From contig NZ_KV812034.1 of NCBI RefSeq assembly GCF_001813295.1, positions 1 through 64,000 of the forward strand: a stretch of 64,000 bases of DNA, read 5' to 3'. Below are positions 27,128-36,330 of this stretch, piece after piece (positions within the stretch are counted from its first letter, which is position 1; every line of letters starts with the position of its first letter). The position numbers were made by a program, and so were the translations under genes. Below the pieces are notes generated by a model that did no database searches, was not told where the DNA came from, and worked only from the letters and a program-made list of their open reading frames with translations. The stretch is from Streptococcus sp. HMSC072G04 (GTDB lineage: Bacteria; Bacillota; Bacilli; Lactobacillales; Streptococcaceae).

Positions 27128-28846
27128 TTATTTTTCTTGGGCTTGACGTTCTGCTTTCCGTTCTTCGAATTCTTCGTCACTCATCAAGGTTCCACCGACG
27201 TTGGCTGATTTGGCAAAGGCTGTATAGCGACGCAACCAACCACTGGAGATTTTTGATTTGAAAGGTTTCAAATGTTTGCGACGTTCTGCAAGAGTTGCAT
27301 CATCGACAAGTAGATCAAGGGTACGATTTGGTAAGTCAATCACGATTTCATCCCCATCTTTGATTAGGGCGATATTACCACCTTCTGCCGCTTCTGGAGA
27401 AACATGACCAATAGCAATCCCACGAGTCGCTCCTGAGAAACGACCATCTGTAATCAGAGCCACATCCTTACCAAGACCGCGTCCGACAATCTTAGAAGTT
27501 GGTGCCAACATCTCTGGCATACCAGGTCCACCCTGAGGACCTTCATAACGAATGACAACGACATGCCCCTTCTTAACTGTTCCATTGTCAATTAACTCAA
27601 GGGCTTGATCTTGTGAATCACAGCAGATGGCCTTTCCACGGAAAGTGGTCACAGATGGATCGACCCCACCGACCTTGATAACCGCCCCATCTTGAGCGAT
27701 ATTTCCGTAAAGGATCGACAAACCACCTACAGGTGAAATAGGATGCTCGATTGGATGGATAATTTCTTCATTTTTGATTTCAGCACCAGCTACGTTTTCT
27801 TTCAAGGTTTTACCAGTGACTGTGATACGATCACCCTTAATGGCACCTTTTTTGATCAACTGATTGATAATGGCTGGAACACCACCAGCTTCATGTACAT
27901 CATGCATAGTGTAGACACTTGAAGGGGCAATTTTAGAGAGATAAGGTGTCTTCTTGGCAATCTCGTTGATATCTTTGAGATCATAGTCAATCCCTGCTTC
28001 ACGCGCAATAGCGAGCGTATGAAGCACAGTATTGGTAGAACCACCCATGGCCATATCAAGCGCAAAAGCATCGTCGATGGCTTCTTTGGTCACAATATCC
28101 CGTGGACGGATATCTTTTTTAATATTCTCTACCAATTGTTTGGCTGCTTGACGGACCAATTCCCGACGTTCATCTGAAACAGCTAGGATGGTACCATTTC
28201 CAGGAAGAGCAAGACCTAATACCTCCATCAAACAGTTCATGGAATTGGCAGTAAACATACCAGAGCAAGAGCCACAAGTTGGGCAGGCATTTTTTTCCAA
28301 GAAATCCAGCTCATCCATGCCCATATCACCAGCTTGATAAGTACCTACAGCTTCAAACAAACTTGAGAGCGTCGCTTGATGCCCTGTCATGTCAACGCCG
28401 CCCTTCATAGGTCCACCAGAACAAAATACGGCAGGCACATTGGTCCGCATGGCAGCTAAAATCATTCCTGGTGTAATCTTATCACAGTTGGGAATATAGA
28501 AAACACCATCAAACCAGTGGGCATTGATGACTGTTTCAGCAGCATCTGCGATCAACTCACGAGATGGCAAACTATATCGCATCCCGATATGGCCCATCGC
28601 AATCCCGTCATCGACACCGATGGTATTAAATTCAAAAGGAATCCCACCAGCCTCGCGAATAGCTTCCTTGGCAACATCTGCTAATTCACGCAGATGAACA
28701 TGTCCTGGAACGATATCAATATAGGAGTTACAAATGGCAATAAAGGGCTTTTGCATATCCTTTGCTGATTTTACTTGCCCTGTTGCATAGAGGAGACCAC
28801 GCGCTGGTGCTCGGTCGATCCCCATTTTGATCATATCACTTCTCAT
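27128..28846 (-). CDS. ilvD: Dihydroxy-acid dehydratase
   Basis: Iron-sulfur enzyme that dehydrates dihydroxy-isovalerate and dihydroxy-methylvalerate in valine and isoleucine synthesis. The 572 residues contain the cluster ligands in [16 protein letters not shown] and [12 protein letters not shown], the GRFSGATRG loop and the catalytic region near PEAAEGG. Ribosome site AAGGAG. It is monocistronic, under a promoter with a good CodY-type box just upstream, as expected for a branched-chain amino acid gene. Confidence 0.98.
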   Translation of the reverse strand: MRSDMIKMGIDRAPARGLLYATGQVKSAKDMQKPFIAICNSYIDIVPGHVHLRELADVAKEAIREAGGIPFEFNTIGVDDGIAMGHIGMRYSLPSRELIADAAETVINAHWFDGVFYIPNCDKITPGMILAAMRTNVPAVFCSGGPMKGGVDMTGHQATLSSLFEAVGTYQAGDMGMDELDFLEKNACPTCGSCSGMFTANSMNCLMEVLGLALPGNGTILAVSDERRELVRQAAKQLVENIKKDIRPRDIVTKEAIDDAFALDMAMGGSTNTVLHTLAIAREAGIDYDLKDINEIAKKTPYLSKIAPSSVYTMHDVHEAGGVPAIINQLIKKGAIKGDRITVTGKTLKENVAGAEIKNEEIIHPIEHPISPVGGLSILYGNIAQDGAVIKVGGVDPSVTTFRGKAICCDSQDQALELIDNGTVKKGHVVVIRYEGPQGGPGMPEMLAPTSKIVGRGLGKDVALITDGRFSGATRGIAIGHVSPEAAEGGNIALIKDGDEIVIDLPNRTLDLLVDDATLAERRKHLKPFKSKISSGWLRRYTAFAKSANVGGTLMSDEEFEERKAERQAQEK

Positions 28847-28882
28847 CTTGTTCTCCTTCTAGTTCTTCATTTCTACCTCCTA

Positions 28883-28910
28883 ATCTTACCACTTTGACAT
28901 CAATTGTCAA
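28883..28910 (-). promoter_or_regulatory. Promoter of ilvD
   Basis: Minus strand TTGACA (28905-28910, perfect -35), 16-bp spacer, TAAGAT (28883-28888). Confidence 0.65.
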
Positions 28911-28911
28911 G

Positions 28912-28926
28912 AACTTTCAGAAAATT
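28912..28926 (-). promoter_or_regulatory. CodY-type box at ilvD
   Basis: AACTTTCAGAAAATT (plus strand) matches the palindromic consensus AATTTTCWGAAAATT at 14 of 15 positions, one base from the -35. Repression by CodY with branched-chain amino acids is expected. Confidence 0.7.
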
Positions 28927-28945
28927 TATAATATTTACGGTACAC

Positions 28946-28968
28946 AAAAAGTCTGGTTTCCCAGACTT
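28946..28968 (-). terminator. Terminator of the MATE gene
   Basis: AAGTCTGG/CCAGACTT stem (28949-28956 with 28961-28968), loop of four, T-run on the minus strand. Confidence 0.85.
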
Positions 28969-28972
28969 CATT

Positions 28973-30316
28973 TTAGTTTGTTTGCTTTTTTTCGATCTGC
29001 CAGAGCCGAAGTTGGTAACAAATTCCACTTACGACAAGGCTAGAAATAAGGCCGATCCAATAAGCATAGGGACCAAGGTTGGTCACATGATCAAGGAAAA
29101 TCCCTAGTGGGATAGAGATACACCAATAACTAAAAACGCCTAATAAGAATGGAACGGTTGTATCCTTATAGCCCCGCAAAATCCCTTGTAGAGGTGCTGC
29201 AAAAGTATCAGCCACTTGGAAAAAGAGACTATAGGTCATGAAAATCGCTGTTTGCTGCACAAAGACTGGATCCTTGCCATATAGCCCTGCTAGTTGGAAG
29301 CGGAATGTATAGAGGAAGACGAGAGTGACAATGGCAAACCCAAAGGCTGTCAGTCGTCCCAAACGGCAATATTGTTTGACCACTTCTGGTCTTCCTGCTC
29401 CCAGTTCGTAAGATACGATAATCGCCATGGTACTGGAGATACTAACTGGGAAAGCATACATCAGGGTAGAAAAATTCATGGCCGATTGGTGACTAGCAAT
29501 GGTGAGGGATGGGAATTTTGCCATTAACAAACCAACCAGCGAGAAGATGATGACTTCTGCAAAAACAATTCCACCGATTGGAAGCCCAAGGCGCAATACT
29601 TCTTTCATCCCTTTAAAATCATAAGGCTGCGGCTTCCACAATTGGAAAGGTGCTACCTTGGGATGTTTGCACAAGATCAAAACCGCAATGGCCAACAAGA
29701 CCCAGTAGGCCAGAGAGGTTCCAAGACCTGCTCCTGCTCCCCCCATCTCAGGAAAACCAAAAGCTCCATAGATCAGGATATAGTTAAAACAAGCATTGAG
29801 AGGCAAAAGCAAGAGCATCAAGTACATGGATAGACGCGTCATTCCCAAGGTATCTAGGAAGGTCCGCACGATACTAAAGAGCAACAAGGGTAAAATTCCC
29901 AAAGAAAGGAAATATAAATAGCGAATGGCTATTTGGGCAACAACATTTTCTAAGCCGATCTGCTTGAGAATCATGGGCGCAATCCCCCAAACAAAGCCTA
30001 TTAAGAGAATGGCCATACCAAATGACATATAGAGGAATTGGTAAAAATCACCAGCAATCCGTTCTTTATTTCCCTTGCCTAAATGATGCCCAACAATCGG
30101 CGTCAGTGCGGAGACAATACCTGTCAGGAAAGTAAAAAATGGATTCCACAGACTGGTAGCTGTAGAAACACCGGCCAAATCAAGGGTCCGGTACTGACCA
30201 GTCATGGCTGTATCGACAAAGCTGGCTGAATAATTGGCCAATTGGTAGATTAAAATCGGCAAAAATAGACTCAAAAACAAGCGCAAGCGCTCTTTAAAGT
30301 GATAGGTTACATACAT
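28973..30316 (-). CDS. MATE family multidrug/cation exporter
   Basis: 447 residues with twelve hydrophobic segments in two similar halves (VDTAMTGQY in the first, AFGIV-type loops in the second), the MATE/NorM architecture: export of drugs or metabolites driven by Na+ or H+. I chose ATG 30316 (MYVTYHFKERLRLF) because the frame upstream begins with a TTG inside the preceding promoter region; the product then starts directly before TM1. Single gene with its own terminator. Substrate unknown. Confidence 0.9.
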   Translation of the reverse strand: MYVTYHFKERLRLFLSLFLPILIYQLANYSASFVDTAMTGQYRTLDLAGVSTATSLWNPFFTFLTGIVSALTPIVGHHLGKGNKERIAGDFYQFLYMSFGMAILLIGFVWGIAPMILKQIGLENVVAQIAIRYLYFLSLGILPLLLFSIVRTFLDTLGMTRLSMYLMLLLLPLNACFNYILIYGAFGFPEMGGAGAGLGTSLAYWVLLAIAVLILCKHPKVAPFQLWKPQPYDFKGMKEVLRLGLPIGGIVFAEVIIFSLVGLLMAKFPSLTIASHQSAMNFSTLMYAFPVSISSTMAIIVSYELGAGRPEVVKQYCRLGRLTAFGFAIVTLVFLYTFRFQLAGLYGKDPVFVQQTAIFMTYSLFFQVADTFAAPLQGILRGYKDTTVPFLLGVFSYWCISIPLGIFLDHVTNLGPYAYWIGLISSLVVSGICYQLRLWQIEKKQTN

Positions 30317-30386
30317 GATTCTAACTCTCTTCTCATCAAATAAGATTTTCTCCTCTTCCACTCTACTATATGTTTCCTTAAAAGTC

Positions 30387-30416
30387 AAAAAACCGAAGAT
30401 CCAAGGACCTCCGGTT
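30387..30416 (-). terminator. Terminator of xpt-pbuX
   Basis: Imperfect stem with arms AACCG/CGGTT (30391-30395 with 30412-30416) plus inner pairs, and a T-run on the minus strand. Confidence 0.65.
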
Positions 30417-30425
30417 CATCTGTAA

Positions 30426-31688
30426 TTAGTGTTTATTGCGGTTTAAAACAGCATTGAGAACGATCGCCAAGACACTGGCAACGACAATTCCGTTCGCAAA
30501 GAACATTTGGAATCCTGTTGGAAGGCCATTGAAGAGGGTGCTGTTGTTCAAACCAACCCCTGCAGCAATCGATACAGCTGCGATCAAGAAATTGTGCTCA
30601 TTGTGTTCAAAATCAACACGCGCAAGAATCTGCATCCCTTGAATCGATACAAAACCAAACATGACCAGCATAGCGCCACCAAGGACTGGGCTTGGGATGA
30701 TTTGTGCCAAAGCTCCAAACTTAGGAAGGAGACCAAGAAGAACAAGGAAACCAGCGGCATAGTAGATTGGCAAGCGAGTCTTGATACCAGACAATTTCAC
30801 CAAGCCAACGTTTTGTGAGAATCCAGTGTAAGGGAAGGTGTTGAAGATACCACCGAGGAGAACGGCCAACCCTTCAGCGCGGTACCCATTGCGAAGGCGC
30901 GTACTATTAATTGGATCTTTGGTAATATCAGAAAGAGCGAGATAGACACCTGTTGATTCCACCATAGAAACTGTTGCGATGATACACATCATTAAGATGG
31001 AGGTGATTTCAAACTTAGGAGCTCCAAAGAAGAAAGGCGTTGGAACGTGAACGACTGGTGCTTGAGCCACAGGTGTGAAGTCTACCAAGCCCATAGAAGC
31101 CGCAATGGCAGTCCCTGCGATCAAACCAATCAAAATTGAAATGGATTTAATAAAACCAGTCGTATAGATATTAACAACTAAAATGATGAGAATGGTCACC
31201 ACAGCCAAAATCAAGCTTTGAACGGTTGGTTTTGGCGCATTATTTCCCATATTTCCAATCGCTACTGGAATCAAAGTCAAACCAATGGTTGTAATAACGG
31301 ATCCCGTTACAATTGATGGGAAGAGATTGGCAATCTTAGAGAAGAAACCAGAGACAAGGATGACATAAATCCCTGAGACAATCAAGGCACCAAACATGGC
31401 ACCACTACCATGGCTAGCCCCGATCATGCTGAGAGGAGCCACAGACTGGAAGGCAACCCCAAGGACCACCGGAAGGCCAATCCCGAAGTATTTATTGAGC
31501 TGCACTTGAAGGAAAGTTGCGACCCCACACATGAAGATATCTGTAGATATGAGGTAGGTTAGTTGATGAGCGTTATAGCCCAAAGCTCCCGCGATCATGA
31601 TCGGCACCAAAATAGATCCCGAATACATGGCCAAAAGGTGTTGCAAGCCTAAAATGGCTGCCTGTGAATGGCTTTCTTGTTTTTGCAT
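30426..31688 (-). CDS. pbuX: Xanthine permease
   Basis: 420-residue nucleobase:cation symporter-2 with about fourteen hydrophobic segments. The start LQHLLAMYSGSILVPIMIAGAL and the later VSMVESTGVYLALSD block are typical for bacterial xanthine/uric-acid carriers. Overlaps xpt by one base (TAATG) and is therefore translated from the same riboswitch-controlled mRNA; uptake and phosphoribosylation of xanthine are coupled in this pair. Confidence 0.95.
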   Translation of the reverse strand: MQKQESHSQAAILGLQHLLAMYSGSILVPIMIAGALGYNAHQLTYLISTDIFMCGVATFLQVQLNKYFGIGLPVVLGVAFQSVAPLSMIGASHGSGAMFGALIVSGIYVILVSGFFSKIANLFPSIVTGSVITTIGLTLIPVAIGNMGNNAPKPTVQSLILAVVTILIILVVNIYTTGFIKSISILIGLIAGTAIAASMGLVDFTPVAQAPVVHVPTPFFFGAPKFEITSILMMCIIATVSMVESTGVYLALSDITKDPINSTRLRNGYRAEGLAVLLGGIFNTFPYTGFSQNVGLVKLSGIKTRLPIYYAAGFLVLLGLLPKFGALAQIIPSPVLGGAMLVMFGFVSIQGMQILARVDFEHNEHNFLIAAVSIAAGVGLNNSTLFNGLPTGFQMFFANGIVVASVLAIVLNAVLNRNKH

Positions 31689-32269
31689 TAGATGTCTGCC
31701 TCCTTAAATACAACCTGACCATTTTCAAAACGGTCCAAACGTGCGAGGGATACAACTGGATATCCCAACTCTTCTAACAATCCCCGTCCATCTTGGAAGG
31801 ATTTTTCAATCACAATCCCAATCGCTTCTACTTGAGCCCCGGCTTGCTCGATGATTTGAATCAAGCCTTTGGCTGCTTGGCCATTTGCGAGGAAATCGTC
31901 AATGATCAAAACCTTATCTGATGGATCCAAGAATTTACCCGCAATTGAAACGGTGCTGGTGACTTGCTTGGTAAAGGAATAAACCTCAGCCGTCAAGATG
32001 CCCTCATTCATCGTGATGTTTTTCGCCTTCTTAGCAAAGATCATGGGAACATCCAAGGCTTCAGCTACATAAAGGGCAGGTGCAATCCCAGATGCTTCAA
32101 TGGTCACGACTTTCGTCACGCCAGCATCTTTGAACCGGTCCGCAAAAGTCTGACCAATTTCTTTCATCAATTTGAAATCCACTTGGTGGGTCAAAAAGGA
32201 GTCCACCTTGAGGATATTCTCACCTAAAACATTGCCATCTTTTAAGATGCGCTCTTCAAGTAATTTCAT
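31688..32269 (-). CDS. xpt: Xanthine phosphoribosyltransferase
   Basis: Converts xanthine and PRPP to XMP, which GuaA aminates to GMP. 193 residues, type I PRTase with the PRPP loop [16 protein letters not shown] and the N-terminal [12 protein letters not shown] typical of Xpt. Ribosome site TAGGAGG. Lies about 100 bp behind the guanine aptamer and in front of pbuX. Confidence 0.97.
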   Translation of the reverse strand: MKLLEERILKDGNVLGENILKVDSFLTHQVDFKLMKEIGQTFADRFKDAGVTKVVTIEASGIAPALYVAEALDVPMIFAKKAKNITMNEGILTAEVYSFTKQVTSTVSIAGKFLDPSDKVLIIDDFLANGQAAKGLIQIIEQAGAQVEAIGIVIEKSFQDGRGLLEELGYPVVSLARLDRFENGQVVFKEADI

Positions 32270-32317
32270 ACTTCCTCCTACTTTTTTAAAAAAACCTCTA
32301 CTTCATTCACAAAACAC

Positions 32318-32341
32318 AAAAAGGCCTGCTAAGCAAGCCTT
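32318..32341 (-). terminator. Riboswitch expression-platform terminator
   Basis: Stem AAGGCCTGC/GCAAGCCTT (32321-32329 with 32333-32341; one G-T pair), three-base loop, five Ts on the minus strand. It should form when guanine is bound and stop transcription before xpt. Confidence 0.85.
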
Positions 32342-32373
32342 GAAATCTCTCTAGAAAGAGAAATAATCCCGAC

Positions 32374-32440
32374 TTACTTATTGTTAGGTGTTCCGGCACC
32401 TTGTAGAAACATCACGCCCATTCGTGAAATAAATAAGTAA
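32374..32440 (-). ncRNA. Guanine (purine) riboswitch aptamer of xpt-pbuX
   Basis: On the minus strand the P1 arms TTACTTATT/AATAAGTAA (32432-32440 with 32374-32382) enclose a P2 with CACGAATGGGCGTG, the conserved core word GTTTCTAC, and a P3 AGGTG/CACCT. The J3/1 segment reads AACAAT, with C at the position that specifies guanine rather than adenine. The 67-nt length is normal. Its 5' end lies five bases after the guaC stop codon, so guaC read-through RNA runs directly into it. Confidence 0.9.
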
Positions 32441-32445
32441 TTCAA

Positions 32446-33429
32446 TTAGTGTGCATCGCCATTCCAGATAGAATTCTTAACGATCACATAGTCAACGTGT
32501 TTCAAATCTGCTAATTTTCGGCCTCCTGCATACGAGATCGAACTTTGCAAATCTTGTTCCATTTCTGTCAAGGTATCTTGCAAATGACCCTTGGCAGGCA
32601 ATAAAATCTTCTTCCCTTCGACGTTCTTATAAGCGCCTTTTTGGTACTCGGAAGCAGATCCATAGTACTCTTTGAAAGACTCTCCATCAATCTCTACTGT
32701 TTTACCAGGACTTTCGATATGTCCTGCAAAAAGCGAACCGATCATGACCATAGACGCCCCGAAACGAATCGATTTGGCAATATCACCATGAGTCCGAATA
32801 CCACCGTCCGCAATGATTGGCTTACGAGCTGCTTTTGAGCACCAGCGAAGAGCAGCCAATTGCCAACCACCTGTACCAAATCCAGTCTTCACTTTAGTGA
32901 TACAAACCTTACCAGGGCCGATTCCGACCTTAGTCGCATCAGCTCCCGCATTTTCCAATTCACGAACAGCTTCAGGAGTTCCAACATTTCCAGCAATGAC
33001 AAAGGTATCTGGCAATTCTTTCTTGATGTGTTGAATCATCCGAATGACACTATCCGCATGACCGTGTGCGATATCAATAGTGATATACTCAGGAGCATCT
33101 GCCTTTAATTGACTTACAAAGTCGTATTCGTATTCCTTAACACCGACTGAAATGGAAGCGATCAAACCTTGCTCATGCATGCGTTTGACAAAAGGAATCC
33201 GTCCCGCTTCATCAAAACGGTGCATGATGTAGAAGTAACCACCACGCGCCAACTGCTCTGCTACATTCTCATCCAAGATTGTCTGCATATTGGCAGGAAC
33301 GACTGGAAGCTTGAAGGTATGCTTTCCAAATTGGACGGTTGTATCTGCTTCTGACCGGCTATTTATGATACATTTGTTGGGAATCAACTGAATATCTTCA
33401 TAGTCGAAAATAGGAAATTCATTTAACAT
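32446..33429 (-). CDS. guaC: GMP reductase
   Basis: NADPH-dependent deamination of GMP to IMP, balancing guanine against adenine nucleotides. 327 residues with the catalytic Cys in GPGKVCITK, preceded by the DIAHGH and GNVGTPEAV elements of the IMPDH/GMPR barrel. The start is ATG 33429 ([17 protein letters not shown]), which matches the family's usual length; the frame is open 17 codons further but passes through a GC-rich hairpin. Controlled by a promoter with a PurR-type box, and ends just before the xpt riboswitch. Confidence 0.96.
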   Translation of the reverse strand: MLNEFPIFDYEDIQLIPNKCIINSRSEADTTVQFGKHTFKLPVVPANMQTILDENVAEQLARGGYFYIMHRFDEAGRIPFVKRMHEQGLIASISVGVKEYEYDFVSQLKADAPEYITIDIAHGHADSVIRMIQHIKKELPDTFVIAGNVGTPEAVRELENAGADATKVGIGPGKVCITKVKTGFGTGGWQLAALRWCSKAARKPIIADGGIRTHGDIAKSIRFGASMVMIGSLFAGHIESPGKTVEIDGESFKEYYGSASEYQKGAYKNVEGKKILLPAKGHLQDTLTEMEQDLQSSISYAGGRKLADLKHVDYVIVKNSIWNGDAH

Positions 33430-33466
33430 AGATTGAAAAATCTCTTTTCTAAAAACTGACCTACCT

Positions 33467-33498
33467 ATGCGCAAGCGCATCGCTACGTCTCTTGACGT
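33467..33498 (-). other. Two adjacent hairpins in the guaC leader
   Basis: ATGCGC/GCGCAT (33467-33472 with 33475-33480) and ACGTC/GACGT (33485-33489 with 33494-33498) lie between the predicted transcription start (about 33503) and the guaC ATG. They may fold in the 5' leader. Function unknown. Confidence 0.4.
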
Positions 33499-33509
33499 TT
33501 CCTTGATAG

Positions 33510-33538
33510 ATTATACCAAAGATACGGACCTAATGCAA
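33510..33538 (-). promoter_or_regulatory. Promoter of guaC
   Basis: Minus strand TTGCAT (33533-33538), 17-bp spacer, TATAAT (33510-33515) preceded by TG-G. A strong match. Confidence 0.75.
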
Positions 33539-33560
33539 TGGGAATGATTTTATAGGAAAT

Positions 33561-33573
33561 AACGTTCGGAAAT
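33561..33573 (-). promoter_or_regulatory. PurR-type box upstream of guaC
   Basis: Minus strand ATTTCCGAACGTT matches the lactococcal/streptococcal PurBox AWWWCCGAACWWT at 12 of 13 bases. It lies 45 bp upstream of the -10, a distance repeated at fhs. Confidence 0.65.
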
Positions 33574-33581
33574 TACAAGAC

Positions 33582-33612
33582 AAAAACCCGCTTCAAAAAG
33601 AGAAACAGGTTT
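33582..33612 (-). terminator. Terminator of the alpha/beta hydrolase gene
   Basis: Eleven-base-pair stem with two wobble pairs (33584-33594 with 33602-33612), followed by Ts on the minus strand. Its first arm reaches the stop codon. Confidence 0.8.
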
Positions 33613-34337
33613 TATTTATGAACATTTTGGAGCCAATTGTTCACTTCTCTAGCTACAATTTCAGGCGCCTCTGTATACAGTTCGTGCCCCAAACCTTCTA
33701 GCAAAACTTGCTTGATCAGGGGATCTAGTTGCTTCAGAGCTTCTTTTCTCCATTCAGGCGCTTCTTGGTACCGAGGTCCAATAAAAAGGACAGACAGGTC
33801 TGCCAGTGGAATCTGGTAAGTCTTGATCTGACGCCGTAGACGCAATAAGGCCAAGACCTTTTCTAGATCCAGATTTAATTCATATTGTTCACTCACTGGA
33901 TTCCAGCGATAGCTAGCCTCTACTGCTTTTCGCGCTATAGGCGTAGGATCTGCTTCATCACTCAGTTCTGATAACACGGCTTCTTCTAAAGTTGCAAAGA
34001 CTTGCTGCTTCATGAAGGACAAGGTGCCGTCTAGCTCTTCCTCAAGAGGCAGGATCTTTTCCATATCCAGATAGCCACCATCCAAGAGAATCAGAGCATG
34101 GATCTGAGGGAACTGAGCAGCCAGATAACGAGCCAAATCTCCACCCAATGAATGCCCTAATAAACAGATCTCTTCCGCCTGGCTAATCTGATCTTGAAAC
34201 CAAACACGAAGATCGTTTTCTGTCTGAATCATTTCCCTATAGGGATCTAGAAAGGTCACAGGAAAGCCTAGCTCATCAATAAGTGGAGCCAGATGATAGC
34301 TATTGCTCCCTAGGCCACCGATAAAATAATACTGCAT
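33612..34337 (-). CDS. Alpha/beta hydrolase
   Basis: 241-residue hydrolase with the oxyanion element FIGGLGSNSYHLAPL at the very N-terminus, nucleophile elbow LLGHSLGGDLARY and a C-terminal EGLGHELYTEAP holding the catalytic His. No signal peptide. Substrate unknown; the fold is that of small esterases and related enzymes. It is the last gene of the accessory island and ends in a terminator before the guaC promoter. Confidence 0.8.
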   Translation of the reverse strand: MQYYFIGGLGSNSYHLAPLIDELGFPVTFLDPYREMIQTENDLRVWFQDQISQAEEICLLGHSLGGDLARYLAAQFPQIHALILLDGGYLDMEKILPLEEELDGTLSFMKQQVFATLEEAVLSELSDEADPTPIARKAVEASYRWNPVSEQYELNLDLEKVLALLRLRRQIKTYQIPLADLSVLFIGPRYQEAPEWRKEALKQLDPLIKQVLLEGLGHELYTEAPEIVAREVNNWLQNVHK

Positions 34338-34373
34338 GTGTTTTGTCCTTTCTTTTTCATTCTATTTCATTGG

Positions 34374-35003
34374 CTAGCGCCATTCCCACTCATTACCTTT
34401 CCTAATTTCTGTATTATAGGCAACTTCTGCTTTTAGACTGCCTTTTTCACTTTTAACCACACCTTTTAGGTGACCATCATTGACAAGCGCTACAATATTT
34501 TCATCCATTGAGGGGTTGATTGTTAATTTAGCTTTTGGAGGTAAGCTTTTGTAATTCGTTATGTCAAGAAATTTACCATCTACATCAATTTCAATCACTT
34601 CCTCATCAAAACCATTAAAATCTAACCGTAGATCTCCTAAAAGACCGTAGCTTGCATACCCATGCTTACCAACCTTCCGCCCTAAATAAGCCTTATTCCC
34701 ATGATTGTCATAAATTACGGGAACGATATTAGCATCGAACATAGTCTGCCCATCCCCACCTTGCACAAAAATTGGCGAAAACTCAATTTTACTAACACCA
34801 GAGTAATGCTCTTTAATGTAAGTTGCCAGTTGTTCTTCCAACAAACGAAATCCTCGTTTGTATAGTTTCACTCCTTTGTCGTCTAACACAGTACTCACGT
34901 TGTATGGATCTTTCTGCTCTTGCATCTTTTTGTTAAGATACAACATACTTGCAGCAAACAAAATAGCAAGAACTAAGGCAAGCCTAAAGAACTTCTTCTT
35001 CAT
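34374..35003 (-). CDS. Membrane-anchored hypothetical protein, paralogue 1
   Basis: 209 residues. An N-terminal hydrophobic segment (about 7-24, no lipobox) anchors an extracytoplasmic domain that contains LYKRGFRLLEEQ and YIKEHYSGVSKIEFSPI. The same sequence blocks recur in the upstream neighbour, so the two are tandem duplicates. They overlap by four bases (ATGA). I do not recognise the family. By context they may belong to the immunity-like genes of this island; no function is assigned. Confidence 0.75.
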   Translation of the reverse strand: MKKKFFRLALVLAILFAASMLYLNKKMQEQKDPYNVSTVLDDKGVKLYKRGFRLLEEQLATYIKEHYSGVSKIEFSPIFVQGGDGQTMFDANIVPVIYDNHGNKAYLGRKVGKHGYASYGLLGDLRLDFNGFDEEVIEIDVDGKFLDITNYKSLPPKAKLTINPSMDENIVALVNDGHLKGVVKSEKGSLKAEVAYNTEIRKGNEWEWR

Positions 35004-35593
35004 TCTGCTCCTCCTTTTTGAAGTTCTGTATTATAAACAATTTCAGCATTTGGACTTCCTTTTTTATCCTTCACGACTCCTCTCAAATGACCATTGTCAA
35101 CCAACAAGGAGATGTTTTCATCTGTACTTCTTGCCTCTGTGAGTATAGCTTTCTTAGGTAAATGCTCCTCATTTGAAACGTCTACAGATTTGTCATTTGA
35201 GTCCAGTAACTCAATGACTTCATTGCCACCTCCATCAAAATCAAGAACAATGTCTGAAATCAATCCATAACTTAATGGAATAAATTTCTTTATTTTATCT
35301 CCCAGAGTAGCTTTATTTCCATACTTGTCATAGATCGTCGGACGCACATAGGCATTTGAGAATGTTGACCCTTCTTCGGTAACGTAGATTGGGGAGAACT
35401 CAATCTTTTCGATCCCAGTATAGTGGTCTTTGATATAGGTTCCAATTTGCTCTTCAAGAAGTCGAAAGCCTCGCTTGTATAATCTAGTTGTTTTAGGTCC
35501 AAGATTCGGCTTAGTAATCTTATTATGGAAAAAGTAACTACCGGACAGGATTAAAAGGAAAATAGAAATGATCTTTACCCATTTTCTTCTCAT
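35000..35593 (-). CDS. Membrane-anchored hypothetical protein, paralogue 2
   Basis: 197 residues with an N-terminal hydrophobic anchor (about 6-22) and an outer domain sharing LYKRGFRLLEEQ, KIEFSPI and NEVIEL-type blocks with the downstream paralogue, at roughly half of positions by eye. AGGAGCG lies before the ATG. It is followed directly by paralogue 1 (4-base overlap). Family not recognised. Confidence 0.75.
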   Translation of the reverse strand: MRRKWVKIISIFLLILSGSYFFHNKITKPNLGPKTTRLYKRGFRLLEEQIGTYIKDHYTGIEKIEFSPIYVTEEGSTFSNAYVRPTIYDKYGNKATLGDKIKKFIPLSYGLISDIVLDFDGGGNEVIELLDSNDKSVDVSNEEHLPKKAILTEARSTDENISLLVDNGHLRGVVKDKKGSPNAEIVYNTELQKGGAE

Positions 35594-35705
35594 CAGTCGC
35601 TCCTCCTTCTATCTACTACTATAGTATAGCATATTTGGTTAACTTTCCATCACTATTCCTAACGATAGCGAGTATATAGATTTGAAAGGTGATAAAATGT
35701 AAATA

Positions 35706-35744
35706 ATAAAAAAGCATTTCAGATAGGTTCCACGAAATGCTTTT
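35706..35744 (-). terminator. Terminator after the immunity-like genes
   Basis: AAAAGCATTTC/GAAATGCTTTT stem (35710-35720 with 35734-35744), flanked by As, giving a T-run on the minus strand. It separates 35775-38153 from the two anchored paralogues. Confidence 0.8.
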
Positions 35745-35774
35745 AAACTTGAATGTTTGAATATACTTAGAAGA

Positions 35775-36296
35775 CTAGTTCTCTTCATTTTTCTCAGTCT
35801 TTTCAATCCAATATTGGTCCACTTTGGGGATCAAATGATCAAAACGTCCTGAAAAAACCTTCCATCCGTTTGGCACATATCTTTCGTATTTTTTCATCCC
35901 CAAATGGTTTGAATAAAATTCTTCTTTATCAAAATCGATGAAAAGATCCGGAAGCAAGGCTTTTCCTTCCAGAATAATCTCTGAATTCAAGTCCTCCCCT
36001 TCCATTGAGCGTTTGATCATTGCGATCAATTCTTCATCAGTCACCTTCAGCCAGTCATCTTTATACATTTCTAAATAAGTCTCAAGATTACTTTTTGTAA
36101 CCACATGAAGATTCTGTTGAATCTCAGGTAAATAGGAAAAATCAAGATCCCAACCCGCTTCCTTGTAGGATTGAATGTATTTATCGATATCCATTGTCCA
36201 CATATCATTGGAACAAACGTACCAGTTAAAGCGATGGTTCGCAATAACTCCAACAATATTTATTTCTGGATTGTTTATTAATTGATCTTTATCCAC
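35775..36296 (-). CDS. Hypothetical acidic protein, immunity-like
   Basis: 173 residues, soluble and acidic, starting with GTG (AGGA nine bases upstream). It has a paired-Trp block (FNWYVCSNDMWTMDID) and a C-terminal block LFIDFDKEEFY..YERYVPNGWK followed by F-x4-IP-x4-YW. The same blocks, spaced alike, are found in the broken gene next to it (36331-36799), so the two are paralogues. Family not recognised with certainty; size, tandem duplication and the PoNi neighbour suggest an immunity protein against a polymorphic toxin. Confidence 0.7.
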   Translation of the reverse strand: MDKDQLINNPEINIVGVIANHRFNWYVCSNDMWTMDIDKYIQSYKEAGWDLDFSYLPEIQQNLHVVTKSNLETYLEMYKDDWLKVTDEELIAMIKRSMEGEDLNSEIILEGKALLPDLFIDFDKEEFYSNHLGMKKYERYVPNGWKVFSGRFDHLIPKVDQYWIEKTEKNEEN

Positions 36297-36330
36297 TAGT
36301 ACTTATCCTATATCTATTCTTCAACTGTAA

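Noticed and set aside
33430-33480. Longer N-terminus for guaC
   Set aside because: Passes through a perfect leader hairpin and is not part of the GMP reductase family; no ribosome site.
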